A DNA stretch of 64,000 nt from Meloidogyne chitwoodi (taxonomy: Eukaryota; Nematoda; Chromadorea; Rhabditida; Meloidogynidae), in assembly GCA_015183035.1 (NCBI GenBank), contig JACZZP010000011.1:806001-870000 (forward strand). The letters run 5' to 3'. Numbering within the stretch: the first letter of the stretch is position 1; each line of letters begins with the position of its first letter. The notes under the pieces were generated by a model. The model saw only the letters and a program-made list of their open reading frames with translations. It was not told the DNA's origin and made no database searches. The translations under genes were made by a program, and so were the position numbers. Shown here piece after piece: positions 50,501-60,471 of the stretch.

Positions 50501-53500
50501 TTACAATTATATATTTTTATTTTTAAATTATTATATTTTCTAATTAACGTCTATTTGTCTGTATTAAACGCCCAATTGTCTGAATATAATTTTTGGTTTA
50601 TCTTATCAACAAATTGTTTTTTTAATTTTTTTTAATTTTTTGTCCGCAATTTTATTTATTTTTTTTTTCTTTTTTAATTTTGCACTTGCCTTTCCTCTTG
50701 TCTTTTTTTTTTTAAAAAAAGTCATACGATCATTCCTAGACAAAATATTAATATAATATATAAATAATATAAATATGTACTTTATATTATAAATATAAAC
50801 ATTCTATTAATTTTATAATAAAAAAAAGTCTCGAAAGTTATTTTTTAAAAGGGCGGCTGTTATTAAAAATTATAGAATAAAGGAGATTTTGAAATAAATA
50901 AATTAATTAAATAAATAGGTTCTTTGTTCTTTAATTAATATTAGAAGATTAAATAATAAAATAATTATTTAAATTAAAAGTTATAATAATTATTTATTAA
51001 AATATGGAAAGATATTTAAGTAAAGAGACCAAAGAGATAATAAAATATCAAAAGATTGGATAGGAGATTATTGCTTAGATTTTTTTATTTCTTTTAAATA
51101 TTTAAGATTTTTTTTTAATTTATTAATTAATTAAAAGAAAATTTAGTATTATCTTTATTTAAAAAGATCGGACTTGACCTTTATAAATAAATAAACTAAA
51201 AATATTATTGTAATAAATATATTTAGTTATCTCTCTCTTTCTTTTTTATTTAAAATCGAAATAATGTTAATAAAAATTAAATAAGTTTTAACTAAAAATT
51301 AATTAAAATTCTAACCTTAAAAAAATGTAGAGACAAACTAAAGTTTATAAATTAAATTTAAATTTTTTAAAAAGATAATTTAAATAAAATAAAAAGAAAA
51401 TCCAAATTAATAATATTTTATTATTTTTATTCTTTTTGTGTTTTTATTTTTTTAAATGTGTTTTGAAAATGTTAGAAAATAAAAAACCTTCAAATATTAA
51501 AAATATTATTTATTTGAGTGTAATATATGTGACTAATTGTAAGATAAAAATTATTAAAAAAAATAAAAAGAGTGTAATTGTAAATATTCTAAATATTATT
51601 TTTCTCTTTCTTTTTTATCTCAAAATTTAATCAAATTTTTTAATATTTTAAAAATTAATTTATCTAAAAATTAATTTTTAATTGTTTAATTTTATAATTA
51701 AATAATAATAAAAAAATATTTATAAAATTTATTTAAAAATTATAAATAAATTAATAATATAAATATGTAAAATTAGTAATTATAATTAATATATGGGATA
51801 AAAACAGAGAATTGTTAAAACAAATAAAAAATTAAAATAAGGGAAGAAATGGCTTTTTGGAGTTTTTATTTAGTTGTAATAATAATAAAAAATGCTAAAC
51901 ACAAAAAAAGAGAAAGAAGTTTAAATTTATTTTATTCTTTTTCGACGTTTGATCCTAGGGCCTGCTCAGTCGTCTTTTTCCTTTGGCCATGAGTCCGTCA
52001 ATTTTTTGGCGGGGCCGGAATTCGGATAGAGCCCTCCAGAATCAATAACTGATCGAATTTTAGAAGATTAGTAAAATAAATGTAGAAAGATTTTTTTTGA
52101 AGATTTTAGAAGAGTAGAAATTGTAGAAGAATTGAAGATATATTTTTAGTCTAAAAAGAAATATTAATTTATTTATTTTATTATTTTTTAAATATTTTAT
52201 ACCTTTATAAATTAAAGACCAGAAAATTAAGTTCTTTATAAATTATTTTTGTTTGAATAAAATAAACAAAAATTATATTTTTAAACTAAAAGTGTTTTTG
52301 AAGTTTATAAAAAGATATTAAAAAATAATTAGAAGAAGAATATCTTTTGACCGGTTTTTGCGTTGTTTTTTGTTTTTGTTTTTTGTAATCTCGCAATTTT
52401 TTATTATTTTTTTCTATTTTGTATTATTGCAGTAATGTTGTTATTTTATTTATTTTTTATTTGAGCAATCTGTTTGCGAGAATGCAAAATTTGTGGTAAT
52501 AATATTAGAAGAAATATATTTACATAATATTAAAGAAGAGATTATTGAGATCATTATTTTAAAAAATTCCTTTTTATTTTTATGGAATTTCTACATCTAA
52601 AAATAAAAATAAATAAAATAAATAAAAATAAATAAAATTTATTAGTGAATTATTTTTATATTTTTTTATTATTTTAAGTGTTTTAGCCCTTAAAGAAGCT
52701 TAGAATTTCTAAATTAAATGTTATAATTTAAGATAATGGCTTTTTAGAATTTTAAAATTTTTTAGAAAAATTTAAAGGATTTTTTACGATTTTTTAGTTT
52801 ATATTTATTTAAATATTATTTTATTTTAATTAAATAAATAAATTATTTTAAATAATTTAATTTTATAATAAAAAGGATATATTTATTATATATTTATTTA
52901 ATAATTTTTATTTTAAATAAATAAAAGAAAAATAAAATTGTAAAATGTGTATATTTTACCTCTTTGGATGTTGTCTTTTATTTGGCCTAAAATGGGCGGT
53001 CTTTTTATTAAAAATTGAATTGAGTATAATGTACATATTTAATAAAAAAGAGAAAATGAGAGAGAGAAAAAAATATATAAAATTTATTTTTTGAAATGAC
53101 GCAAAACTGTTAAGCAAGAAATGAGTAATAAGGCACGTTTTAATTTCTCGTGTTTTGGAAAAAATTCGAGAAAATTTCTCTCAAGATTTTTTTTATTTTA
53201 AAATTTAATTTTCTATTTATAAAATTTTTTTTGGCAAAATTAAATATAATTAATTAAAATTAAATAAATATATAATAATTGTTGTATCTCTAAATTAATA
53301 ATTTTTTCTAATTTATTTTATCTAAATTTATTTATTTAAACTTTTATTTTTATTTTCAGCATTCTTTAATTATAACAAGTGTTATTTTGAAAAAAATATT
53401 TATTTTTAAAATTTAAAAAAATATTAAATTTTATAAAAATATTCCATTTGACTATCTAATTTTTTATTTAAAATATTTTTTAATTTTTCCATTATTATCG

Positions 53501-56500
53501 AGAGTCGAGAATTTTAGCATCTATTTTTCCTTTTGTTTAAATATAAAATTCGATTTTAATAAATAAAAAAAGTTTTGCAAAAAAACTTTTTTTATATTCC
53601 CAATATAGATTTTTATTTATTTTTATTATTTTAATTTACAAAAATAAAAATTTTAATTCCTGCATATTTTTTAAAATTATTTTTAAAATATTATTTATTT
53701 GTTCAGTGATTTTTTTTATTTTCTCTTAAAATATATCCTCATTTTAAACTTTTTTTAATTTAATAGAGGCCACAGTGTTTTTTTTAAATATTTTTACAAA
53801 AATAAAAAAGGTAAAAAATATTAAAAAAAGCCACCCATATTTATTTAAAAAAAAAATTAAAAATTAATTATTATCTACAATAGAGTTTTAATTTTTTTTG
53901 ACTCTCTAATTATTTCATAAATTTTTATTTTTAATATATTTATTTTAAACTTTTATTTTATTTTCTATTTTTTAATAATAAAAAATATATATATTTATTT
54001 TTAGTCATTTTTATCATTTTTCCTTAAAACCCAAATATTTTATTATTTTTATTCAAATTTTTCTTTTTATTATTTTAACACATTTTTGACATTTTTTAAA
54101 TAAAAATATTTTATTTTTTTGATATTAAAATTAATATTTCTTTAATGTGACACATAAACCCCTCTCTCCCTTTATACTAAATACTTCACTTTTAAAAGAA
54201 CTTTTTATTTATAAAAATATTTTTGTAATTTTATTTTTAATGTGAAAGTTTGCCCTTTTTATAAAATATTATTTTTTTTAATTTTTCAAAATTTTAAAAA
54301 ATATAACATTTTAAATTAAATAATGATTAGTGTTTTTTAATAAATAAATAAATTTATTATTTTTTATTAAATTAATTTTTGATTATTTCAAAAAAATAAA
54401 ATTTACTAAAATTATTTGAATTTTATAATTTGAAAGATTAAATTTAGATTTTTTAAATATTTGACTATTAAAAGAAATTGCCAAAATTAATATTTTTACT
54501 ATTAGAATAATACATATATTCGAAAATTAAAAAATTAATTTTATTAATTAAATTACTATTTTTTAAATAAATATTTTTATTAATTATTTTTTTAAAAAAT
54601 TTTATATTTTTAGAAACAATTTTTAAATAATTTTAATTAAACGAAAAGAATAAAGCTTTTTTTTTTATTTTTTTTCAAAAAATTTCAATGAAAATAATAT
54701 TTTTTTATTTGATTTTTAATTTTTTAAAATAAATATTTTATTTTTTTAAAAAACCAAAAATTGTAATTTTTATAAAAATAACCATAAATAGAAAAATATT
54801 CAAAAAAAATTATAACTTTTTTTTGTTAAAAGATTAAAGATTTTTTAAATTATTTATTTACTAAAATATAATATTTAAAAATTCTTTTTATAAAAATTGA
54901 TTTTTAATTGTTTATTATAATTTTTTATTTTTTTTGTAATATTGGTTTATATAATAAATAAATTTTTTGTAAGGGATTTTTATGTAAAAGTTAATTTCAA
55001 AAATTATCCCAAGTGACTAAATTATTTTTTTTGTTAATTATTTGAAAAAAATTATATTATTTTTTTCTAAGAGACTAAAAATTCTTTTTGTTATTTTAAA
55101 TAATTTTATTCAAAAAAAAATATTTAAATAAGATCTACATAACAAAAAATAATAAAAACAAATAAATGAATTGGAAGGATATTTAAAATAAAATAAATAT
55201 TTTGGAATAATAGACTGACATTATTAATTAAAAAATAAATAAATAATTACTAAAAAGATATATTATAGTTTAGAAAATAATAATTTAAAATTATATTTTT
55301 ATATTTTTTATTCGATGATTGATCCTAGGTCTAACTCTCCTTCTTTTTCCATTGACCATGAATCCAACAAAATAAATAAATATTTATGTCGGGGCCGGAA
55401 GTCTGGTAGAGCCATCCAGAATCAACTCTAATCGAATTTATTTTATTTTTAAAATTATTAAAAAAGTTTTTATAATTTTGTTATTTAATCATAAGATTTT
55501 TAAAAGTTTTAAAAATAATAATAATAAAGAAGAAAAAATATTAATGTCCGTCCATTAAACCTAAAAAATAAATAAAATAATTATAAATATTTTAATTTAA
55601 TTTCTTACCTTTTTTATATTTTATTAATTTAAATAAAACTTTTTTATTTTAACTAAAATTAATTTTCTAATTCTTGGTAATAAAATATAATATTATTTAT
55701 TAGTTGTTTAGTTAATAAAAAAATAACAAATAAAATTGTAGTATTTTTGTAAAAATATTTTTTTAAAGTGAGCAAATAAATTGCTCACTTTTTTTTTAAA
55801 TTTTTGCCACGTATTTCATCTAAATTAATTTTTTTAGAAATATTTATAGTTTTAAAATTAAATAATTCTACTCTTAATTATTTATTTATTTTCTCTAATT
55901 TTTTATTTAAATAAATTAAAAAAAAAGAATTTTATAAAATATTAAAATTTAATATAAAATTTGTCGCCCTTTTATTTTACCCATTTTGAGTACAAAATTC
56001 TAATAATTTATTTTATGTAAACAAAAAAAGCCAACTCATCATCTCTACCTATAATAAATAATATATTTTAAATTGGCTCTCTTTTTTTATTTTAATTTTA
56101 AATAAATTTAATCATAAGTTTATTTAAATCTTTTTGTTTGTCTAAACAATTTTAAAAAAAATAAATACATGGCTTGGCCCTTCTCTCATAAATATTTATT
56201 TAATAAATAAACATCTTTTATATATTTTTAAATTTATTTATAAAAGAATTTGTTTATAATAATTTAATCTTTTATTACTATAATATTTTTTACATTCTTT
56301 AAATTTTTGTTCATTTTATTACACATTTTGGCTTATTTTCGATTAAATTTAAAAAACATATTATTAACAAAAAGTACATAAATATATTTAGATATATTTA
56401 AATATGTACTTAATTATTAATTATTTATTAATGTCTGTAAATTATATTTAAATATTTTATATTTGTTTATTCATTTATTGTTTAATAATTTTTTTTATTC

Positions 56501-57288
56501 AAATTATCATGAGACATATTTAATACTTTTATTACTCCCACACATTATTTGTAAAGAAGAGATTAATTTAATAAATTATTTATAGAAAAGTACAAAAGTA
56601 ATGCTTTTCGTGGATAATTTTAAATAATTTTTTTTCTCATCAGCTGAAATTTTAATTTAGTTTTCTTTTAATTTTAAGCCTTATTCTTCCGAATTTCTCC
56701 TGATAATATTGCCAAAGTTTTTATTGGTGATAGTTCAACAGAATATACAATTTTGCGAAATGTTCGTATTATGGAATGGAAAAATAATAATATTGGACAT
56801 CCTGGTTAATTTTTTTTAATTTTTAATTTTAATAAAAATTAAAAAATATTTTAGAGCATTTAACTATTTGGATTAGAAGTTGTAATTTAAATTGTTTAAG
56901 AATGATAAATGAAAGAAGAAATGGAGAATTACCTCGTTTTTTGTTAATTGGTGATCCAAGAGGTCTTTTTGATGAAAGTGATGCAGTGGAAACAATAAAT
57001 TCAAATAATTATAAAATTAATGAAAATACTCGATCTACAAAAATACTCCTTCAAACACATTATTTAATGGTTAAAGAGAGGGAACAATTAAAATTACCAA
57101 AGAAAAAAATTTTAATTCGTTAAAATTCTTAAATCTAAAATATTAACAAACATAAATTTTGGCTCTTTTTTATTTTAAAATTAATTTTTAATTTACAGAG
57201 AGATGATGACCGTCTTTTGAAGAGTACTGACTGTTACGAATTGTTTGGGAAAATGGAAGATGAAAGTTGTATTATAAAAAATAATTAA
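38528..57288 (+). CDS. Alpha-2-macroglobulin / complement-like protein with C345C (netrin-like) end
   Basis: The start ([12 protein letters not shown]) gives a signal peptide, with exon 2 beginning after a donor at the W/C codon. Macroglobulin repeats follow: [35 protein letters not shown] and [25 protein letters not shown] with [10 protein letters not shown] matches the bait-to-MG7 junction. The thioester-domain region (46.8-48.4 kb) lacks GCGEQ, so covalent target binding is not expected. Basic cleavage-like sites occur ([21 protein letters not shown]). The last exon before 49797 has CTCAELSC...NELC, like the opening of a C345C domain, and ends in phase 1; the exon at 56679 accepts phase 1 and continues ALFFRIS...VFIGDSS...WIRSCNLNC...FLLIGDP, the expected rest of that domain. 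Final exons: 56679-56804, 56855-57069, 57199-57288. If the long junction is wrong, a stop at 49971-49973 ends a shorter gene. Confidence 0.7.
39667..39889. mobile_element. hAT-like MITE with 8-bp target duplication and GGAACT palindromes
   Basis: A 223-bp non-coding element in an intron of the A2M/C345C gene. Terminal inverted repeats are CAGTGATCGGAAAGTTCC on the left and its complement on the right. The 8 bp CTTTTCGA flanks both sides (39659-39666, 39890-39897). CAGTG-type ends plus an 8-bp duplication are the hAT superfamily hallmark. The interior is built from short GGAACTGGAACT and AGTTCC units that pair with one another, so the transcript would fold strongly. It has no coding capacity. 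Confidence 0.85.
41929..43290 (-). CDS. Lipocalin-related secreted protein, nested in an intron
   Basis: Starts at 43288-43290 with a signal peptide ([23 protein letters not shown]). Exon 1 is 43212-43290; later exons follow to 41929. The lipocalin signature is MTGKWYTMIYDPS, matching the family G-x-W-Y motif at strand A. Downstream are [60 protein letters not shown] and a C-terminal [22 protein letters not shown]...DWTKC segment, the layout of nematode lipocalin-related (LPR) proteins. It ends in a Glu/Lys-rich tail. LPR proteins act in extracellular matrix and lumen integrity in C. elegans; the ligand is unknown. The whole gene lies antisense within the 41818-43716 intron of the A2M/C345C gene, whose exons on both sides join in phase 0. 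Confidence 0.8.
45275..45590. repeat. Inverted-repeat element in an intron (CGAACCCG ends)
   Basis: About 45 bases near 45279-45320 (TTCGAACCCCGAACCCG..., AACATTTTAAAATTTTA) reappear in inverted and partly diverged form near 45541-45583 (TTCGGGTTCG...). The roughly 300-bp unit lies within an intron of the A2M/C345C gene. It has no coding capacity and no clear target duplication, so it may be an old MITE. Confidence 0.5.
46088..46267. mobile_element. MITE-like element with GTCCGCAAATTTTATCCGCA ends
   Basis: A 180-bp unit filling most of a 266-bp intron of the A2M/C345C gene. The left end contains GTACGCAAATTTTATCCGCA and the right end is its inverted form with one difference; similarity extends outward to about 28 bp with a few mismatches. 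No obvious target duplication. Related strings (GCGGATAAAACTTGCGGAC at 40054, TTGCGGAT at 50454, GTCCGCAA at 50641) suggest a local repeat family. Confidence 0.65.
51941..52058. ncRNA. Structured-RNA candidate, island A
   Basis: A 118-bp GC-richer island in AT-rich DNA that resembles 55311-55436. Shared blocks are TTGATCCTAGG, CTTTTTCC, CCATGA-TCC, GGGGCCGGAA, TAGAGCC and TCCAGAATCAA. The ends can pair (TTCGA with TCGAA; TTGATCCT-GG with CC-AGAATCAA with one mismatch). It contains CAATTTTTTGG, which looks like an Sm site, but island B lacks it. It matches no RNA family I know, and it could be a repeat instead. Confidence 0.35.
55311..55436. ncRNA. Structured-RNA candidate, island B
   Basis: A 126-bp relative of island A 3.4 kb away in the same orientation. 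It keeps both outer pairing segments (TTCGAT with ATCGAA, TTGATCCTAGG with CCAGAATCAA) and adds a short local stem (TCTGG with CCAGA). The central linker differs completely in sequence and length. Conservation of the ends with divergence in the middle is what a folded RNA or a repeat with terminal repeats would show. Confidence 0.35.
56679..57288 (+). CDS. C345C/netrin-like terminal exons (end of the A2M gene, or a separate gene)
   Basis: Three in-frame exons (56679-56804, 56855-57069, 57199-57288) give about 143 residues ending [14 protein letters not shown] and a short tail. By themselves they have no convincing start codon in the first exon, which begins in mid-codon, so they need an upstream exon. 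The pattern FFRI...[18 protein letters not shown]...WIRSCNLNC...FLLIGDP follows the strands of C345C/NTR domains (complement C3: YKTRL...Y...I...C...YLMWG). The nearest upstream plus-strand exon with matching phase is the A2M exon ending at 49797, which begins the same domain. Confidence 0.55.
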
Positions 57289-58076
57289 ATAAATATATAA
57301 ATTTACTCTTAAATTATATAATTTTTAAAGTTTGTATATTATAAATATTATTATTAATTTAAAAAAGATTTTTCTTTTAAATAATATTAAGTTAAAACAG
57401 CAATTTTTTGGTTCTTTGATCTTAATATAATTATTAAAAAATATTAAAATTTTATAAAAAGAAATAAATTGACTAAAATTATTAGAATTAATTAATTAAA
57501 TAAGTTGTGTTTATAAATTAATTTAAAAAAAAAAATATTTTAAAAATTGGTTCATCACTTAATCATCTCTTTACTTTTATATTTTGTTCTTTTTCTTCAA
57601 CTGAAAAAATAAAAAATACTAATTAAATTGTATGCTTCTCTATCCAATTATGAAGGTTCTTAAGTTTTATCATCCCAAATAACTATGAAATTTACTTCTT
57701 TGGTCATTAATTTTGTTAAAGTTTAAACATTTTAATAAATATTTTTTACTTTTCTGCTATTTCTTTTCTCTATGTTTACCTTTTTTAATTTGTTTTTTTC
57801 GTAAATCTTTAGAAAAGTTAGAACATAATACAAGTAAAACATTTTCTAAATTTTTTAATTTGGGCTCAAGTTAATCTCAGAGTTATTTTCATATTTAGTT
57901 TAGGTATTTTCATATATACATATGTACTTTTTATTTTTTGATGAAAATTTTTTTTTGAATTTAGGTTTAAATCTTTAATATTTTTAACCTTTTTTTCAAC
58001 TTTTTAATATATTAATTTATTAAACTATTTTTAATTTTTAAAAAAATATTTTATTAAAAAATTATAATAAATTATT
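57289..58076. other. AT-rich spacer before the Maverick element
   Basis: About 790 bp of AT-rich DNA with no ORF or repeat of note. It ends where the base composition changes at about 58077, the probable left edge of the Maverick/Polinton. Confidence 0.5.
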
Positions 58077-58754
58077 AGTAGTTAGTTAACGCTCAATGTC
58101 GTGGGTGTCAATAACCAATTTGATTGACAGGTCACTCCTAATCCCCTCTTTATGGCCGATGCCGCCATTTTATTGTGGGGAAGGGTCCGACAAAACCAAA
58201 AGGAGTAGGAGGATTTTGGCCGGCATTTCCTTTGATAACCGAAGGGTTTTGATGAGTTTTTTTTATTTAATTACTATTTGTTTTTAGTTCGGTGTCGTGG
58301 GTGGCAATAATCTTTATACTCCTAATCCCTTTAATATGCCGCGCTATCTTAAACATTGTCGTGGGAGTAGATTATTTTAGTTAATGTAGGGGAGGATGGG
58401 AGAAGTAAAAGTTAATTATTTTTACAAATATTTATTTGAAATGATGTAGTGGGAGTAAATTAATTTTTGCTCCGAGTTAATGTCGTGGGGGGAAGAGAAG
58501 AGCAAAGAGCCTTTTTTTTTTGTGCATGCTCCCGCTCTCTCTTTCTCCTTAAGAGGAGTAGTTCGGAGTAAGAAATGCTTTTCTCTCTCTTTAATTTTCC
58601 TCCTTAAGAGGAGTAAGAAAAAAATATTATTAATTTTAGTAAAGAATACATTTTAATTTAAACGTTTAATAGGAGGAGTTTAATATAAATCTCGAGAGCA
58701 GCTCAGAGTATTTAAGGAGAATAGATTTTTTCATTTCTCAATCATTTTATAAAA
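58077..58754 (+). promoter_or_regulatory. Maverick subterminal region with repeated TGTCGTGGG motifs
   Basis: Contains TGTCGTGGG at about 58097, 58293, 58357 and 58482, with a variant TGTAGTGGG near 58446. A larger unit (GTGTCGTGGGTG-CAATAA ... ACTCCTAATCCC ... ATGCCG) occurs twice, at about 58094-58175 and 58291-58345. AGGAGTA strings recur downstream. Subterminal repeats often bind the transposase or integrase. The first gene starts at 58755 after a TATTTAAGG-containing stretch that may be its promoter. Confidence 0.6.
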
Positions 58755-59387
58755 ATGGAACATAAAACTTTAAATTCCCAAGTCTTACCTCAAGTAGAAA
58801 TTTCTCTCTCATCTAGTGGTATTACTCTCTCAAGTACACGGTTTACAACTTCACGTTTTGTCCCATATGATCAAACAGGCAAGTGTCGAAGGTGCAAAGG
58901 TACGGAAGTTGAAATTGATTTCGAAATTACTAAAGATGGTGTAACTCTTTGGTGTACTCGACTTACTGAAAAACGTTTTGTGCCGTTTGATTGGACTTAT
59001 GAATTGCCGGGTCATTGTTTCTTTAAAATTAAAAATAGAGGAAGAGTGCTCAATATACCCTATGGAGCATCCACCCAGAATTTAAAAACTAGAAAAAGGA
59101 AGCGCGAAGAAATACCTTATCCTCCTTTACATTCTCCTCTCTTACTTACTCCTCCCTCTGCTCCTCTTTTACCTACTCCTCCACCTCCTACATCTCCGCG
59201 TCCTATTACACCTCCGGATCAAGTACCATTTGACAAAGAGCTCCAAGAATTTTACGATACGTTGATGGCTTCTACTACAGGGCTCCCGTCTTCAAAAGAT
59301 AAAGGAGAGAAACAAACAGATGTCAAGTCTGAAATTGAAATAAAAGAGGAGATTAAAGATGATACTATAGAAAATATTCCTATATAA
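58755..59387 (+). CDS. Maverick protein of unknown function with an internal duplication
   Basis: 210 aa. Residues about 14-41 and 50-76 are imperfect copies: SGITLSSTRFTTSRFVPYD and DGVTLWCTRLTEKRFVPFD. Between them is a CRRCKG motif, and another Cys follows the second copy (GHCFFKI). A basic stretch (TRKRKREE) and a Pro-rich region (LLTPPSAPLLPTPPPP) follow, then an acidic Lys/Glu tail. I do not recognise the family. It is the first gene of the element and could be an early or DNA-binding protein, but that is a guess from its position and charge. It is an open frame without introns. Confidence 0.75.
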   Translation: MEHKTLNSQVLPQVEISLSSSGITLSSTRFTTSRFVPYDQTGKCRRCKGTEVEIDFEITKDGVTLWCTRLTEKRFVPFDWTYELPGHCFFKIKNRGRVLNIPYGASTQNLKTRKRKREEIPYPPLHSPLLLTPPSAPLLPTPPPPTSPRPITPPDQVPFDKELQEFYDTLMASTTGLPSSKDKGEKQTDVKSEIEIKEEIKDDTIENIPI

Positions 59388-59422
59388 ATACATTCATTGT
59401 TTAGTATTTTTAAAAGTTAATA

Positions 59423-60073
59423 ATGGAATCACAAACATTTGCTAATAAAGATTTAAAATTAAAATTACCTTTTGGTATGATTTTGTCAGGTCCAAGCTCA
59501 AGTGGGAAGAGCTCATTCTTGTTAAAATTTATTGCAGACTCCCAAGATTTAATTGAGCCTAAACCTAAAAGTATACTTTATTGTTTTGGAGAAATGAGTA
59601 ATAATATTCCAATCCTTCAAAAATCGGGAGTTAATGTTTATGCAGGAGTACCATCTGAAGAGTTAATTAAAAAATTTCCAAAACCTTTACTATTAATTCT
59701 TGATGATTTACTCCTCTCCATAGATGAGAAATATCTTTCTGAGCTATTTACTAAAAAATCTCATCATCAGAATTTTGCAACTGTTTTTGTCACACAAAAT
59801 TTGTTTGATAAAAAAATTAAAGTTGCGCGTCAAAATGCTCAATATCTTGTACTCATGCGTTCTCCAAATTCTGCTCTTTCTATTCGAAATATCGGAGTAC
59901 AATTATTTCCACGTCAACTTGAGTATTTTCTTGATGCGTATAAACAGGCAACTAATTTACCTTATGGGTATCTCCTTATAGATTTACATGCCTCCTCAGA
60001 CCCAAATCTAAGACTTAGGACTAGCATATTTAAGGAGGACGAGGAAAAAATAATTTTCATTTCTAAAAAATAA
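59423..60073 (+). CDS. Maverick genome-packaging ATPase (A32/FtsK-HerA type)
   Basis: 216 aa. The Walker A motif GPSSSGKSS is at residues 23-31 and Walker B LLLILDDL at about 89-96, followed by a conserved Gln in VFVTQNLF (near 127). These are the hallmarks of the small packaging ATPases of Polintons, adenovirus-like and vaccinia A32-type systems, which use ATP to load DNA into capsids. The length fits the Maverick family. The stop codon overlaps the next start codon by one base (TAATG), a compact viral arrangement. No sign of decay. Confidence 0.88.
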   Translation: MESQTFANKDLKLKLPFGMILSGPSSSGKSSFLLKFIADSQDLIEPKPKSILYCFGEMSNNIPILQKSGVNVYAGVPSEELIKKFPKPLLLILDDLLLSIDEKYLSELFTKKSHHQNFATVFVTQNLFDKKIKVARQNAQYLVLMRSPNSALSIRNIGVQLFPRQLEYFLDAYKQATNLPYGYLLIDLHASSDPNLRLRTSIFKEDEEKIIFISKK

Positions 60074-60414
60074 TGGTCAGCCAATTGGTTTGCGAAAATA
60101 AAGAGTTTTTACGTTTGTTATCTCATACAAAATCAGATGGAAGAATCAGACGACTATTAAGACATGCAAATATAGATCAACTGCTTGCAATTTCTGAAAT
60201 TTGTTTAAATATTGTAAAATCTCGTTTTAAACTTACAACCCGTCAAAAAAATCGTTTAATGCCTCATGTCGAATTTATTCGCCAAATGAGTCGTGCAAGG
60301 AGTGAGAGAGGAGCAAGAAAAGTTTTAAGACAAAAAGGAGGAGGAGCAGGAGCTGGTGTTTTTGCTGCTCTTCTTACACCAATTCTTATAGAATTGGCAC
60401 GCTCCATGATGTAA
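60073..60414 (+). CDS. Maverick pX-like virion core protein
   Basis: 113 aa. It starts MVSQLVCENKEFLRLLSHT and contains ISEICLNIVKSRFKLT, a basic middle rich in Arg, then QKGGGAGAGVFAALLTPIL and a hydrophobic end. This is the layout of the small Maverick/adintovirus protein often called pX (VCEN-x-x-FLRLL..., QKGG-F-x-x-LL). It is thought to be a basic core protein with a membrane-active tail, by analogy with adenovirus core proteins. It overlaps the ATPase stop by one base, suggesting coupled expression. Confidence 0.8.
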   Translation: MVSQLVCENKEFLRLLSHTKSDGRIRRLLRHANIDQLLAISEICLNIVKSRFKLTTRQKNRLMPHVEFIRQMSRARSERGARKVLRQKGGGAGAGVFAALLTPILIELARSMM

Positions 60415-60471
60415 AGAATATGTATAAAAGCTCAAACATTACATTAAAAAATTCATAAATATTTTTTTCAA

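Larger units (their letters stand above)
49798..56678 (+). other. Proposed 6.9-kb intron (otherwise an intergenic gap)
   Basis: A GT-AG interval whose flanking exons join in phase 1 and complete a C345C-like domain. The DNA is extremely AT-rich with no ORF of interest (51436-51630 is a chance ORF). It contains two similar GC-richer islands at 51941-52058 and 55311-55436 and scattered TGCGGA strings near 50454 and 50641. It is far longer than other introns here, which mostly run from about 50 to 600 bp. Confidence 0.5.

Noticed and set aside
51941..52058. Island A as a hammerhead ribozyme, SL RNA or SmY RNA
   Set aside because: ATGAGTCCGT recalls part of a hammerhead, but the CTGATGA and GAAA cores are missing; no spliced-leader sequence is present; the Sm-like site is not shared by island B.
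56679..57288. 56679-57288 as a stand-alone gene with its own start
   Set aside because: The first exon starts in mid-codon with no good upstream ATG exon nearby; phase and domain content fit the end of the A2M gene, so that model was preferred.
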